64,000 nucleotides of DNA from the NCBI RefSeq assembly GCF_050947875.1, contig NC_134568.1:249444767-249508766 (forward strand). The letters run 5' to 3'. The stretch comes from Dermacentor variabilis (Eukaryota > Arthropoda > Arachnida > Ixodida > Ixodidae). Positions 20,106 through 28,681 of the stretch are shown here, piece after piece. The position numbers and the translations under genes were made by a program. The notes under the pieces were generated by a model. It saw only the letters and a list, made by a program, of their open reading frames with translations, was not told where the DNA came from and did no database searches. Within the stretch, counting starts at the first letter, position 1, and each line of letters starts with the position of its first letter.

Positions 20106-20283
20106 TGGGGGGGGGGAGGCTTATGGGGCTTCAGCCCCCCCCCCCGAAATTTTTTTGCTTTGGTGGGCCGTGCATGGACAGCACGAAAAAATTTCGGGGG
20201 GGGGGGGAGGCTTATGGGGGGGGGGGGCTTCAGCCCCCCCCCCCGAAATTTTTTCGTGCTGTCCATGCACGGCCCACCAAAGC
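20106..20283. repeat. G/C-tract foldback repeat (cruciform)
   Basis: Arms at about 20157-20208 and 20233-20283 are perfect reverse complements over roughly 50 bases (starting GCTTTGGTGGGCCGTGCATG), each ending in an 11-12 base G or C run around a short GGCTTATG...CTTCAG loop. A further G-run/C-run hairpin of the same type precedes it at 20106-20157. It resembles the common tick repeat with GGCTACGCC ends and homopolymer cores. No coding content. Confidence 0.8.
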
Positions 20284-21319
20284 AGCCTCCGGCGTCGGAA
20301 ATCATTCTGGATTTTGTCTAGAATGGGGGGGGGGGGGGTCCTTTTCACGCTCGAAAAGACATTTCACCGCGAACATTGCGAACTCGGGCTGGATTTCGTG
20401 GCAATGCTCATGCACCTGGAGTCACATAACGCAAGGAGCCCCATCCGAGCACCAAATTTCAAGGGCGTTTTGATGGCGAACGGACTCACCGCGGCATGTC
20501 GCGGACGCCGCGGAATCTACGGAGCGCATGGATGTCAATTCCGAAACTTTATGGGTATAAATTCTCATAAAATTTTGATGCGAAAGGTGCATTGACATTT
20601 CCAAAGTTGTGCTTCAGATTTTGAATTGCGGAACTTTGTGGGTTTAATGTAGTTATAAACATTTGACGCCAAAGATGCATTGACTTTTCTAAAGTCTTAC
20701 ATCGGAACATACAACGAGACAAGCCTAATCAACACACTATCAGGCAAAATAAACCAATAAAGAATCAATCAGTAAATCAATCAATCAAGTTGGCAAAGCA
20801 CGCAGCGAGGTCCGATGAGACGAAGCGTTGGGGTGGTTCATTCGTGCCGTCATGTCACATAAAAATATATCAACATTTCTTTTTCACCTACACCAAAGCA
20901 TCCATGTCAAGACACTATAGCCAGGCAAACTAACTACGTTCCTATTTATTTTTTCTACTTTGACTTTGAGGGGGGGGGTAATGGAATGGGTGAGCCGACG
21001 ATGGTTGCTAAGTCTTGTGTGCGCAAAGGAGAAAAGCGAGGAGCAAGCGCACCGCCTTCCGTCGCGCGCGATACATCGGGGAGAGTGGATGGAATGGGGG
21101 CGGGATCTAGGATTCTGTGAATCTGTGATTGCGCAACATGTTCATTCGCCTTGTCTGACGCATTACATAGAGTGGCTTTTTCTTAGATAGGTAGATTTAT
21201 TGGATACTTATGCGCTTAAATATATTGTTGCCAGGTTTTGTGTATACGTGCAGTGAACTTTATTTCTAGTGACACTTTTTTGCCCTCCTTTATCAAGCTG
21301 TATCCTCGCATTTATAATG
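20284..21319. other. Unassigned DNA
   Basis: I see no gene. A 10-12 base G run occurs near 20325, an AATCAATC-type simple repeat near 20760-20790, and a G run near 20968. The rest is AT-rich and featureless. Confidence 0.5.
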
Positions 21320-21321
21320 TA

Positions 21322-22210
21322 CGAGGGCGAGTGAAATTAAAGTTAGCCTACCCACTCCACGCAATAATGGTTCGATTCATTATCTGCGAGGCATGCGCGT
21401 AGCACACAGACATCTCTCATTTACAAAAGTGACACGCAGGTGTGAGGATAAATGTTCTTTAATGCTCTCATACACTGGGTTGAACATGGTTGCGGGACGT
21501 AATGGATGCTCCAGAAGTTAAGCAGCGTGGTGCCACGAGGTTTTTTACAGCTGAAGGTGTTTCCCAAAAAGAAATTAGTCGCCGTATGGCTGCCGTGTTC
21601 GTTGAACATTTAATTTGATTGGCCACTGTGAAGCGTTTGAGTAAACGGTTCAAAGAAGGACGTGAAAGTTGCAAAGACGGTCCAAGACCGGGCCAAAGCC
21701 ATCGTGCAATCACCCCCAACAAAATTACCAAGCTTGATGATCTGATGAGACAAGAGCGGAGCATTAGCATCGATGAACTGGAAGAGCGTGTGGACATTAG
21801 TCACGGTTCGGTTCACGCCATAATTCATGAACATCTCGGTTATCGGCTCTTGTGTGCGAAATGGATGCCCAATATATTGAACTACCGCCAGAAGACGGAG
21901 AAGATCGGCGCTGCCTTGACTCATCTGATCCGGTATCATAATGAGGGTGACGACTTCTTGTCTGCAACTGTGATCGGGGACAAACCATGGTGAAAGAGTC
22001 AGTTGCATATGACGTGAAAGTTTCATATGACATGAAAGAGTCAGTTGCAGGCTTTTTCAAGCAGCAACCCAAGGAGCTTTATGAGACGGGAATCACGCAA
22101 CTCGCTAGTCAATGGGAGAAATGTCGAAATGCTCATGAAGACTACTTTTAAATAAAGTACCCCGTTTGTCATGTATTCCCACTGGCTCATTTTCATTTGA
22201 CTCGCCCTCG
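21322..22210 (+). mobile_element. Internally deleted mariner-family transposon
   Basis: The element begins CGAGGGCGAGTGAAATTAAA and ends TTTCATTTGACTCGCCCTCG, terminal inverted repeats of roughly 30 bases with a few mismatches. TA dinucleotides flank it at 21320-21321 and 22211-22212, the target duplication used by mariner elements. The length of 889 bp is well short of the usual 1.3 kb because the middle of the transposase is missing. It would depend on another element's transposase to move. Confidence 0.9.
21502..22151 (+). pseudogene. Mariner transposase remnant
   Basis: The N-terminal start MDAPEVKQRGATRFF and the helix-turn-helix region (VKRLSKRFKEGRESCKDGPRP, SHGSVHAIIHEHLGYRLLC) match the mariner family well. 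A TGA stop interrupts the frame at about 21616. Around the first catalytic Asp the motif reads VIGDKPW instead of the usual GDE(T/S)W and is followed at once by a stop. Most of the catalytic domain is then deleted, and the reading resumes only with the C-terminal end (FFKQQPKELYETGI to HEDYF, stop at 22149-22151). A short duplication of AGTCAGTTGCATATGAC-like sequence lies at the deletion junction (21995-22050). Not functional. Confidence 0.85.
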
Positions 22211-22212
22211 TA

Positions 22213-22737
22213 TATTTTGCAGAACTGCCGCTTTTTATACGTGCTCTGTGTTGCGACTATAATTTCGATGCAATTACTCACGACACACGACTGGACACAC
22301 AACTGCTCCTGCGTAATACATTCGAACAAATCAAAGCGTCATTGAGATTTTTCACTGGCCGTTGCATATGTACAAGAATGTGAACAAGGTTACTGAATGA
22401 CAAAGTTTCATTAACACATTTGCCATGAACTTGTTCATTTCATGGCCTTTACATTTTTCATATCAGCTGCATGTACTGCTTTGCTGGTTTCTAACTGATA
22501 TAGTTCTAAAGTTCGTTTGATACGTTCTTTACTTATTAGATAGGCAAAAAACATGGAAACGTTGACATCAGGTATTCTGGGCACAGTTTTTGGCACATAC
22601 GAGTACATTCTTTTATTAAAAAATACCTATTTTACTTCTTTTTACAGTGTGTAGCATTCAAGAATTCGTTTGCAGCATCTTTGGCAATGACAATGCAGTT
22701 ATTATTCATGTATTTGAAACCTCGACAAATTGTTCAA
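22213..22737. other. Unassigned AT-rich DNA
   Basis: No gene, repeat boundary or RNA structure that I can support. It separates the mariner element from the foldback element. Confidence 0.5.
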
Positions 22738-23455
22738 GAGGAAGCTTTAGCTCGGGCCTAACTCCGACGCGGCCTATTCAAGTACATGTAAAACGCAGAA
22801 ACACTTTTCTGAGATAACTCCTCGATCGCCTTTCTTGAAATTTGTTGCACTTGAGAGAGAAAGTTAAATTCTAGTGTCTGTTGGAAGCAGAATTACGATT
22901 TAGGGTCTGAATTTTGTTTAAATATGTTGAAAAATTCGAAAGTTCGAAAAAAATAGAAGCACGAGGTTAAAAGCTAATAGCTCTGCATCAAGAACAGATA
23001 TCGCGGTTCTGTAAACGGCATCTATTATAACAGTCAAAGCGGACAAATTTGATATGTCAATTTGTATCTTACGTGAACTGGTTACGTTGTGTGCAAGGGT
23101 TCTGCAAAAGCCGTATTTCCATGATACGAAATTTTTTGAGATTGATGTGTAACAGATCAATTTTGTCCGCTGTAGATGTACTATTGGATGCAATTCACAG
23201 AATTGCGATATTATTTTTCATTGTTGAGTTACAGAGTGTTAAACTTGATTGTTTCGTTTTCTGGAAATTTCTGATTTTTTCCAATGTTAAGTAAAGAACT
23301 GACAACCTAAATGAAAAAAATCGAAACGAAAAGTGAGTAGAATTTAAGTTTTTATTTTAAATACAACAAACCTGGTCAAATTTGGTGTAGTGGTTGCCGA
23401 GAAAAACGTATTTACATGTATTTAGATGAGCACCCGAGCTAAAGCTTCTTAAAGA
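22738..23455. mobile_element. Long foldback (terminal inverted repeat) element
   Basis: The left end GAAGCTTTAGCTCGGG pairs with CCCGAGCTAAAGCTTC at the right end. The complementarity continues inward as diverged arms of about 330 bases (for example ACATGTAAAACGCAGAAAC against GTATTTACATGTATT, and TTTGTCCGCT/AGCGGACAAATTT nearer the centre at about 23037-23170). Antiparallel translations of the arms resemble each other, as expected for an inverted duplication. No transposase is present, so it is a non-autonomous foldback or MITE-type element. Family unknown. Confidence 0.75.
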
Positions 23456-23514
23456 GGCCGAGCTGCAATGTGAGTCCCCCCCGCCCTTTACGAAATTTCT
23501 GGCTACGCAGCGAC

Positions 23515-23850
23515 ACTAGAGCGAAGTAAAACCCCTTAAACTTCGTAAAGTACCGACGCTCTCCTTCGCCTTCACTCCTCCTCGTTTCTCCTCTCTTTTA
23601 CGCTCCCTCCTCGACCGTGGCGCCGCCTACACTGCTCAAGCGTAGCAACGGCGCCAACATGCGCTCCTCGCCACTCCGTAGGCGCTTCTCGAGCAAAAGT
23701 GGTGCTGATGCACGGCGCGAGGGCCCACGTAGCGCTATTAGGCCAATAACGACGCGGCGTCGGCCTCGGCCAGAGCGCGCGAGGAAGAGGAGGCATTCTT
23801 CAAAGCGTGGCACTACTTTACGAAGTTTAAGGGGCTTTAGAGCGGAGCGC
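23515..23850. mobile_element. Small GC-rich MITE with 21-bp exact inverted ends
   Basis: CCCCTTAAACTTCGTAAAGTA at 23532-23552 is exactly reverse-complemented at 23814-23834, and the flanks (AGAGCG...) also match in inverted form. The roughly 330-bp body is GC-rich and noncoding. The open frame that runs through it also crosses its right boundary, so it is not a gene. Confidence 0.7.
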
Positions 23851-25219
23851 TTTGCTGTGCCAACTGTTGGACAAGGTTGGCGTTCCTGTTGCGAAGTGTC
23901 AGCTCGCGGCCAAGCGCTCACTTCAGGTTCTCGATCGCAGTCATCCACTCCAAATCGTCGCCAAACGGCCTCGTTGCTGAAACCTCTCGCAGGATATAGG
24001 GGCCCTCAAGTGGTGAAACACCTACGAGGCTTTTTTTCGCCTGCAGGCGAGTCAGCGCCGCGGTTGAAGACGACGCCGACGACGTGCCGCTGTTCGTGCG
24101 GGTGGCCGCCATGTTTGTTTCGCAAAAACGCTACGCGCGCTCCGCTGGAGAGAAGAGACAAGGGAGCGAGCGATCAGCCGCTCCCCGTAACACGCTGGCC
24201 GCACCAGCGTTACCAGCGTGCCGCACACGCGCAGTGGTGCCTCCGCTTGGCCTTCTCTAAATAAAGTTTGTACCACCACCACCACCACCGCTCGGTGCGT
24301 GCGAGCAGTGGAGGCCAGAAAGCTGGCTCCGGCAGAGCCGACTGAGTGGAGCGTGATGGTGCGTCTACTTGGCTTCGCCGCTGTTGCAGCCAAACGCACT
24401 GCGCGTCTCTAGAAGCCTAATACTAAACGCGCGGGCTGCGCATGCGCGTCGATACTGTGACAGTACGAAGGTGGTGGTGCGAATGGGCCTCGCGCGTCTG
24501 TATAATTGCTGTCGCAATAAAAACGATAAAGTCTAGTTGCTGCGCCTGTAAGAGCTGCGGCCATGTCTGAGAATTTTCGCTTCTGAAAAAAAAAATGTGT
24601 CGGATCCTGTCAGTTTAGAACGTTCTAAAGATACGCTGAACACCGTAGCGATGGCAGTTGCAGAGCTCTGCAAGTTAAAATCACCCTAAACTTGAATGAC
24701 AATACGACCATATCTTGTTATTACTAATTCAAGGGCCTTAAGTGGATAACTATTCTGGCAGATCGAGATATTTCATCTGATAAATGAGTCGTATTCTTGC
24801 TCTACTAAAGGAATCCTGCGAAATATTGATAGCAAAGCATCTGAAAGCAAAAACATTTAAAACTACAGTGCGTAGACACGTTATGTGGAAAGTGTCGTGG
24901 TATCCGCGTCCTCGTGCTCCCCTTCATATCTCATCGTTTCGCTACTTTTGCGTTCAAACAATTAACTGAGCCAGCCAGCCCTTCTCCCTTGTAGTTCAAA
25001 TGAAAAACAAGAAAAATCACTACTGCATCGACGAATTTTTACCACAGTTCCATGCTTTCGCAGAGGCTTCGTCGTCGTATATCGTTTACGTTTGGTTCTT
25101 TCATGAATAAACATTTTCGCGCTTTCTCTTAAAACCATAGCAGCACGCTTTTGACACCCCTTGGTAAAGTAAAGCGTCAGCCAACTGTGAAGTTCATTCG
25201 CTGCCAAATTCAAATGCAG
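23851..25219. other. Unassigned region, GC-rich then AT-rich
   Basis: Up to about 24420 the DNA is GC-rich and noncoding in appearance. A retroposon-like tail TAAATAAAGTTTGTACC with (CAC) repeats occurs near 24258-24290. A 14-base palindrome TTAGAACGTTCTAA at about 24614-24627 resembles a single heat-shock element, but no gene is attached. From 24450 the DNA is AT-rich with nothing recognisable. Confidence 0.45.
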
Positions 25220-25420
25220 TTATGTCAAAACCTTTGTCGGAGTTAGCGATCGTTCAGATGGAGGTGACATTCGCGAATACAGATTTACCACGTGGACATC
25301 CGCTGACTGGTTGCAATCCTTCCCGGAGGCAGCGGTGCTCCCTATAGCATCTGAGACAGCTGCAGTCGCATAAACAGCCGACATGAACCAGAAGGAACCA
25401 GTGAACAGTGCGAATGTCAT
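25220..25420 (-). CDS. Candidate small secreted peptide (66 codons), uncertain
   Basis: This is a short minus-strand frame that starts in a strong Kozak-like context (GCTACCATGA). Residues 1-18 (MTFALFTGSFWFMSAVYA) have the shape of a signal peptide: hydrophobic core, then AVYA followed by TA, a good cleavage site. The predicted mature part has about 48 residues with one Cys, many Ser/Thr and no known domain. Tick salivary genes often begin like this, but they usually have more cysteines and introns. The frame may be complete, or it may be exon 1 if a GT at GTGGTAAAT inside it is used as donor. No promoter is evident. It could equally be a chance frame; composition and the signal-like start are the only support. 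Confidence 0.3.
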   Translation of the reverse strand: MTFALFTGSFWFMSAVYATAAVSDAIGSTAASGKDCNQSADVHVVNLYSRMSPPSERSLTPTKVLT

Positions 25421-26599
25421 GGTAGCTTTCCGCCAATCGAGAAAAAAAAAAGTGACCTGTGCAGTTTTTCATGCGGTTGTTTTAACCGGATGCGACCCAT
25501 TCAGAGCGAGACGGGGAGTAGAAATTACATGCTTAACAAACTCAACCATAAGTAAACTTGTCTGTGGTGGGATGTCCCTAGAAAACAAAAGTTTATGATT
25601 ATTTCAAAGCATGATCTAACGGGCTTAGCTTTCAATGCTAGCTTTCGGAAAGTAGCACACAGCGGTGCCCGCATTCCGAGAGGGTAGGAATGGGAATGCA
25701 AAAAACGCTCGTTTAATTGTTTGGATTTAATGGCACGCTAAAGAACCCCAGGTGGTAGTTGTCAAGTTTAATCTGATAGTTTCCCGTTACGGCATCTCTC
25801 ATAGCCAATTGCAGCATTGGAACGCTAAACCTCATCTTTTGTCATCATCATAGAGTACAAAAAAAAGAAGCAACGAAACATTGAATTCGGTGCAAGAGCT
25901 GATGATATGCATGGTTAGTTTTACTTTCTTTTCTCATTTACGAATCTCTGTACGCAGGTCGGAAAAAAAACAATGGCAGAAGTTGCCATCCGTCTTCCGA
26001 CGAGCATTGGAAGTAAGCTCTGCGAGCCCTGAACACAGTCGAAGCATTATTTCACGAAAAGCTCCACAAGAGAGTACTTTAGTGACATTGCGAGCACTTG
26101 ACATACGATATTTGAGGCAGGAAGGGTATGTGTCGGTAAAAAAATTCTGATGCAGACACTAGAGCCGGCGCCTGTTTCAGCCTGACCTCTTGACTGTGAC
26201 TAGTTATACCATATCCGAGTTTATCAAAGTTCGCCTTTTTTGCGACTTCTTTTTTTGCCTACCACCGGCCTATCAATACAAACGCTTTATATTTAAGGGG
26301 TTTGGCGTCGGCCGCCCGTATTTTTTAAAAGCTTTCCTGACAATGTAACGCGCTTCTTCTAGAGAAAGGAACAAAAAAAAGAAGAAACGCAAGGAGGTCC
26401 GGCAGAAAAGAAATTCCGGTTTCCTACCCTACGCGGAGAAACGTGGGAGAGGGAGGTATGAAGATGCGAAGAAGTGATAGAGAAGTCTCCCTAGTATGCT
26501 TGGCGGCATCAGGTTGACCAGATGGTAAGTGCGAAGGTCGTGGCGGCGTTTCTACTCCCAGAGGGCTGAACTTTGCTGCATGCAAATATATACGAAATG
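25421..26599. other. Unassigned DNA with a SINE scrap
   Basis: No gene is seen. AAAGAACCCCAGGTGGT at about 25741-25757 is a piece of the same tRNA-derived SINE body found at 48943-49168. The surrounding bases fit it only loosely, so this is an old fragment. The rest is AT-rich. Confidence 0.45.
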
Positions 26600-27439
26600 T
26601 CTCACGAAATGCGTTCGAAATTCTTTAAAAATAGGGAAGATGCGATAATTAAATTATTTCCCCTGGATTACTTTTACGACAGAGTCATACAATAGAAAAT
26701 GACCCATTCTAGTAATTAGACAAGTAATAATGCAAATTTGACCAATTAGATTTTTAACCAAGAGCCATGCTATTGACCCCACTGGAAGACTAGAAACACG
26801 CCATCCGAGGAGCTCGTAACCGTTTCAAGAATTGCAAAAAGTTGACGCTGTAAAAATTAACAGCCTGATTTCGGCCAACTTTAAATTCTGGGGTTTCTGT
26901 AGCAAAACTTCGGCCAATTTCACATAGGAAAGCGAAACTGAACCGCCGGACAGCGCAACTGTGACGACCATAGCAGACGCACATGAGTGACGTAATTGAT
27001 CGTGCGTCACAGGTGGGCGAGCTTCAAGCGAGCGTCCTTATCAAGCCGCGATCTCGGTCACTCTATGGTCGCCTGACGGTGTGCCGCAAGCAGTCACGTC
27101 ACTCATGGGCGTCTACTATGGTAGTCACGGTTGCGCTCTTCGGCTGTTCAGTTTCGCTTTTCGATGTGAAATTGGCCGGGATTCATTACGCTGTAAAAAT
27201 TGGTAACGTGAACTTTTTGCATTTCTGGAAAGCGTTACGCGAGCTGCTATAGGGTCAAGTGTTCCAATGGGATCAATCGCATAGCTCTCTTAGTAAAGCG
27301 TTAATTACTTTACATAATATTTCGTTATTTACTACATACAGTGATATTCAAATGCATATTTCCGTGGTAACAGTAATCCAGAGGAAATACTTTAATTATC
27401 TCATCTTTCCTTTTCCTGTGGCATTTCGAACGCATTTAG

Positions 27440-27443
<4 letters not shown>
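26600..27443. mobile_element. Second long foldback element, arms of about 350-400 bases
   Basis: The left arm (about 26605-26995) and right arm (about 27090-27440) are diverged reverse complements. Matches include AAATGCGTTCGAAAT/ATTTCGAACGCATTT at the tips, ATAATTAAATTATTTCCCC/GGAAATACTTTAATTAT, and AATTTCACATAGGAAAGCGA/TCGCTTTTCGATGTGAAATT near the loop. The loop of about 95 bases (27000-27090) is GC-rich. There is no transposase. The right tip abuts the TA microsatellite at 27444. It is distinct in sequence from the foldback at 22738-23455. Confidence 0.75.

Positions 27444-27500
<57 letters not shown>
27444..27500. repeat. TA microsatellite, left flank of element E
   Basis: An uninterrupted AT/TA run ends exactly at the TG of the left LTR of element E. 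The run resumes on the other side of the element at 32692. Confidence 0.95.
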
Positions 27501-27504
<4 letters not shown>

Positions 27505-27624
27505 AATGTTAAACCGGCTTTATTTAAGGGACGAGATTGATGGTGAAGTCAAGATGGCGTCCCGAGGCTGCACACGCTAACAACGTCTTCTTCCTCTTCT
27601 GCTCGCCCGGCTCATGCCGTAGCA
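27501..27624 (-). repeat. 3' LTR of element E (left copy)
   Basis: A very short LTR of about 124 bp, read TGCTACGGCATG...AACA on the minus strand. It contains an AATAAA (CTTAAATAAAGC) on the minus strand. It matches the right copy at 32576-32691 except for a missing CGGTTA block near one end and an extra AAC. Both copies abut TA repeats on their outer side. Confidence 0.85.
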
Positions 27625-27664
27625 ATCCCCGGTTGCCAGACGAAGCCCGCTGGGCAAGTCCAAA

Positions 27665-28669
27665 TCACTCGGAAAGCGCAGGGTGAAACCGCTTAAGACG
27701 GGCAACATGTACTAACTGGGTCCGGCTAGACCGACGACCAGCGGACGTCAAGCGTGCCACCACGTACGTCAAGTCACTCAAGCGATCTACAATGACGAAT
27801 GGGCCCGTGTACTGGGGTAAAAACTTTTCGCATAAGCCACGTTTACGTTCCGGAGTCCACAACCACACAAAGTCTCCTTTAGCGTGCGAGACAGACTGGT
27901 GTCGGCTGTCATAGCGCTCTTTCGATCGGTGTTGCGATGCCACAGTACGAAGGCGAGCGATACGCCGGGCTTCTTCGGCAAGACAAAGCGTCTTGGCAAC
28001 AGAGTACTCGCTGTGAAAGTCAAACGGTAGTATAGTGTCAATGCAGCTTAGCGGTGAACGTGCGTAAAGGAGATAAAAAGGACTGTAATCGGTCGTCTCA
28101 TGCTTTGCAGTATTATAAGCATAGGTGATGAAGGGGAGTACGTCATCCCAGTCCTTGTGATCGGAAGATACGTACATGGCCAGCATGTTAGTTAGAGTTC
28201 TGTTCGTACGTTCTACAAGCCCATTTGTCTGAGGGTGATAAGGCGTTGAATGACGGAACTGTGAACTGCAGAGACGAAGCAGTTCTTCTACGGCGTCCGC
28301 AACTACCTGACGACCGCGATCGCTAATGATGACACGGGGGGGACCATGTCGAAGAATAATGAATCGAAGCAAAAACGTTGCAACGGACACAGCTGTTGAA
28401 GATGGTACGGCCGCCGTTTCCGCGTAACGGGTCAGATGGTCGACACATACGATCACCCATCGGTTGTCGTTAGATGATCGGGGAAATGGGCCCAGAAGAT
28501 CGATACCCACTTGTTCAAATGGCAGGCGAGGCGGCGGCAGAGGTTGGAGAAGACCTGGCGGAGCGGTCGTAGGGCGTTTGTAGCGTTTACATTGTTCGCA
28601 ACTGGCGACGTAGTGCTTGACTGTGTCCCGCATTTTGGGCCAGTAAAAACGCTCCTGTGTCCGGTTCAA
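27665..28669 (-). CDS. Element E integrase (continuation of pol after one stop)
   Basis: This frame continues pol in the same phase after a single TGA at about 28680-28682, where relatives have a codon following YGHL in the integrase zinc domain (YGHL before the stop; FYWPKMRDTVKHYV and CEQCKR after it). The catalytic core shows IDLLGPF, a later SDRGRQV and YHPQTNGLVERTNRTL, the D-D-E set of retroviral-type integrases. The C-terminal part has YTGPFVIVDRLSDLTYVV, a GPY/F-like module. It ends at 27665, just inside the left LTR. Unless the stop is read through, integrase is not made by this copy. Otherwise the domain looks intact, so the copy is young. Confidence 0.85.
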   Translation of the reverse strand: MNRTQERFYWPKMRDTVKHYVASCEQCKRYKRPTTAPPGLLQPLPPPRLPFEQVGIDLLGPFPRSSNDNRWVIVCVDHLTRYAETAAVPSSTAVSVATFLLRFIILRHGPPRVIISDRGRQVVADAVEELLRLCSSQFRHSTPYHPQTNGLVERTNRTLTNMLAMYVSSDHKDWDDVLPFITYAYNTAKHETTDYSPFYLLYARSPLSCIDTILPFDFHSEYSVAKTLCLAEEARRIARLRTVASQHRSKERYDSRHQSVSHAKGDFVWLWTPERKRGLCEKFLPQYTGPFVIVDRLSDLTYVVARLTSAGRRSSRTQLVHVARLKRFHPALSE

Positions 28670-28681
28670 AGTTCTGATGAA

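Noticed and set aside
23617..24264. 215-codon plus-strand frame
   Set aside because: It begins inside the MITE at 23515-23850 and runs across its right terminus, has low-complexity Arg/Ser composition and no motif, and the opposite strand is open as well.
24614..24627. Palindrome TTAGAACGTTCTAA as a heat-shock element
   Set aside because: A single unit with no adjacent promoter or gene; such palindromes occur by chance in 64 kb.
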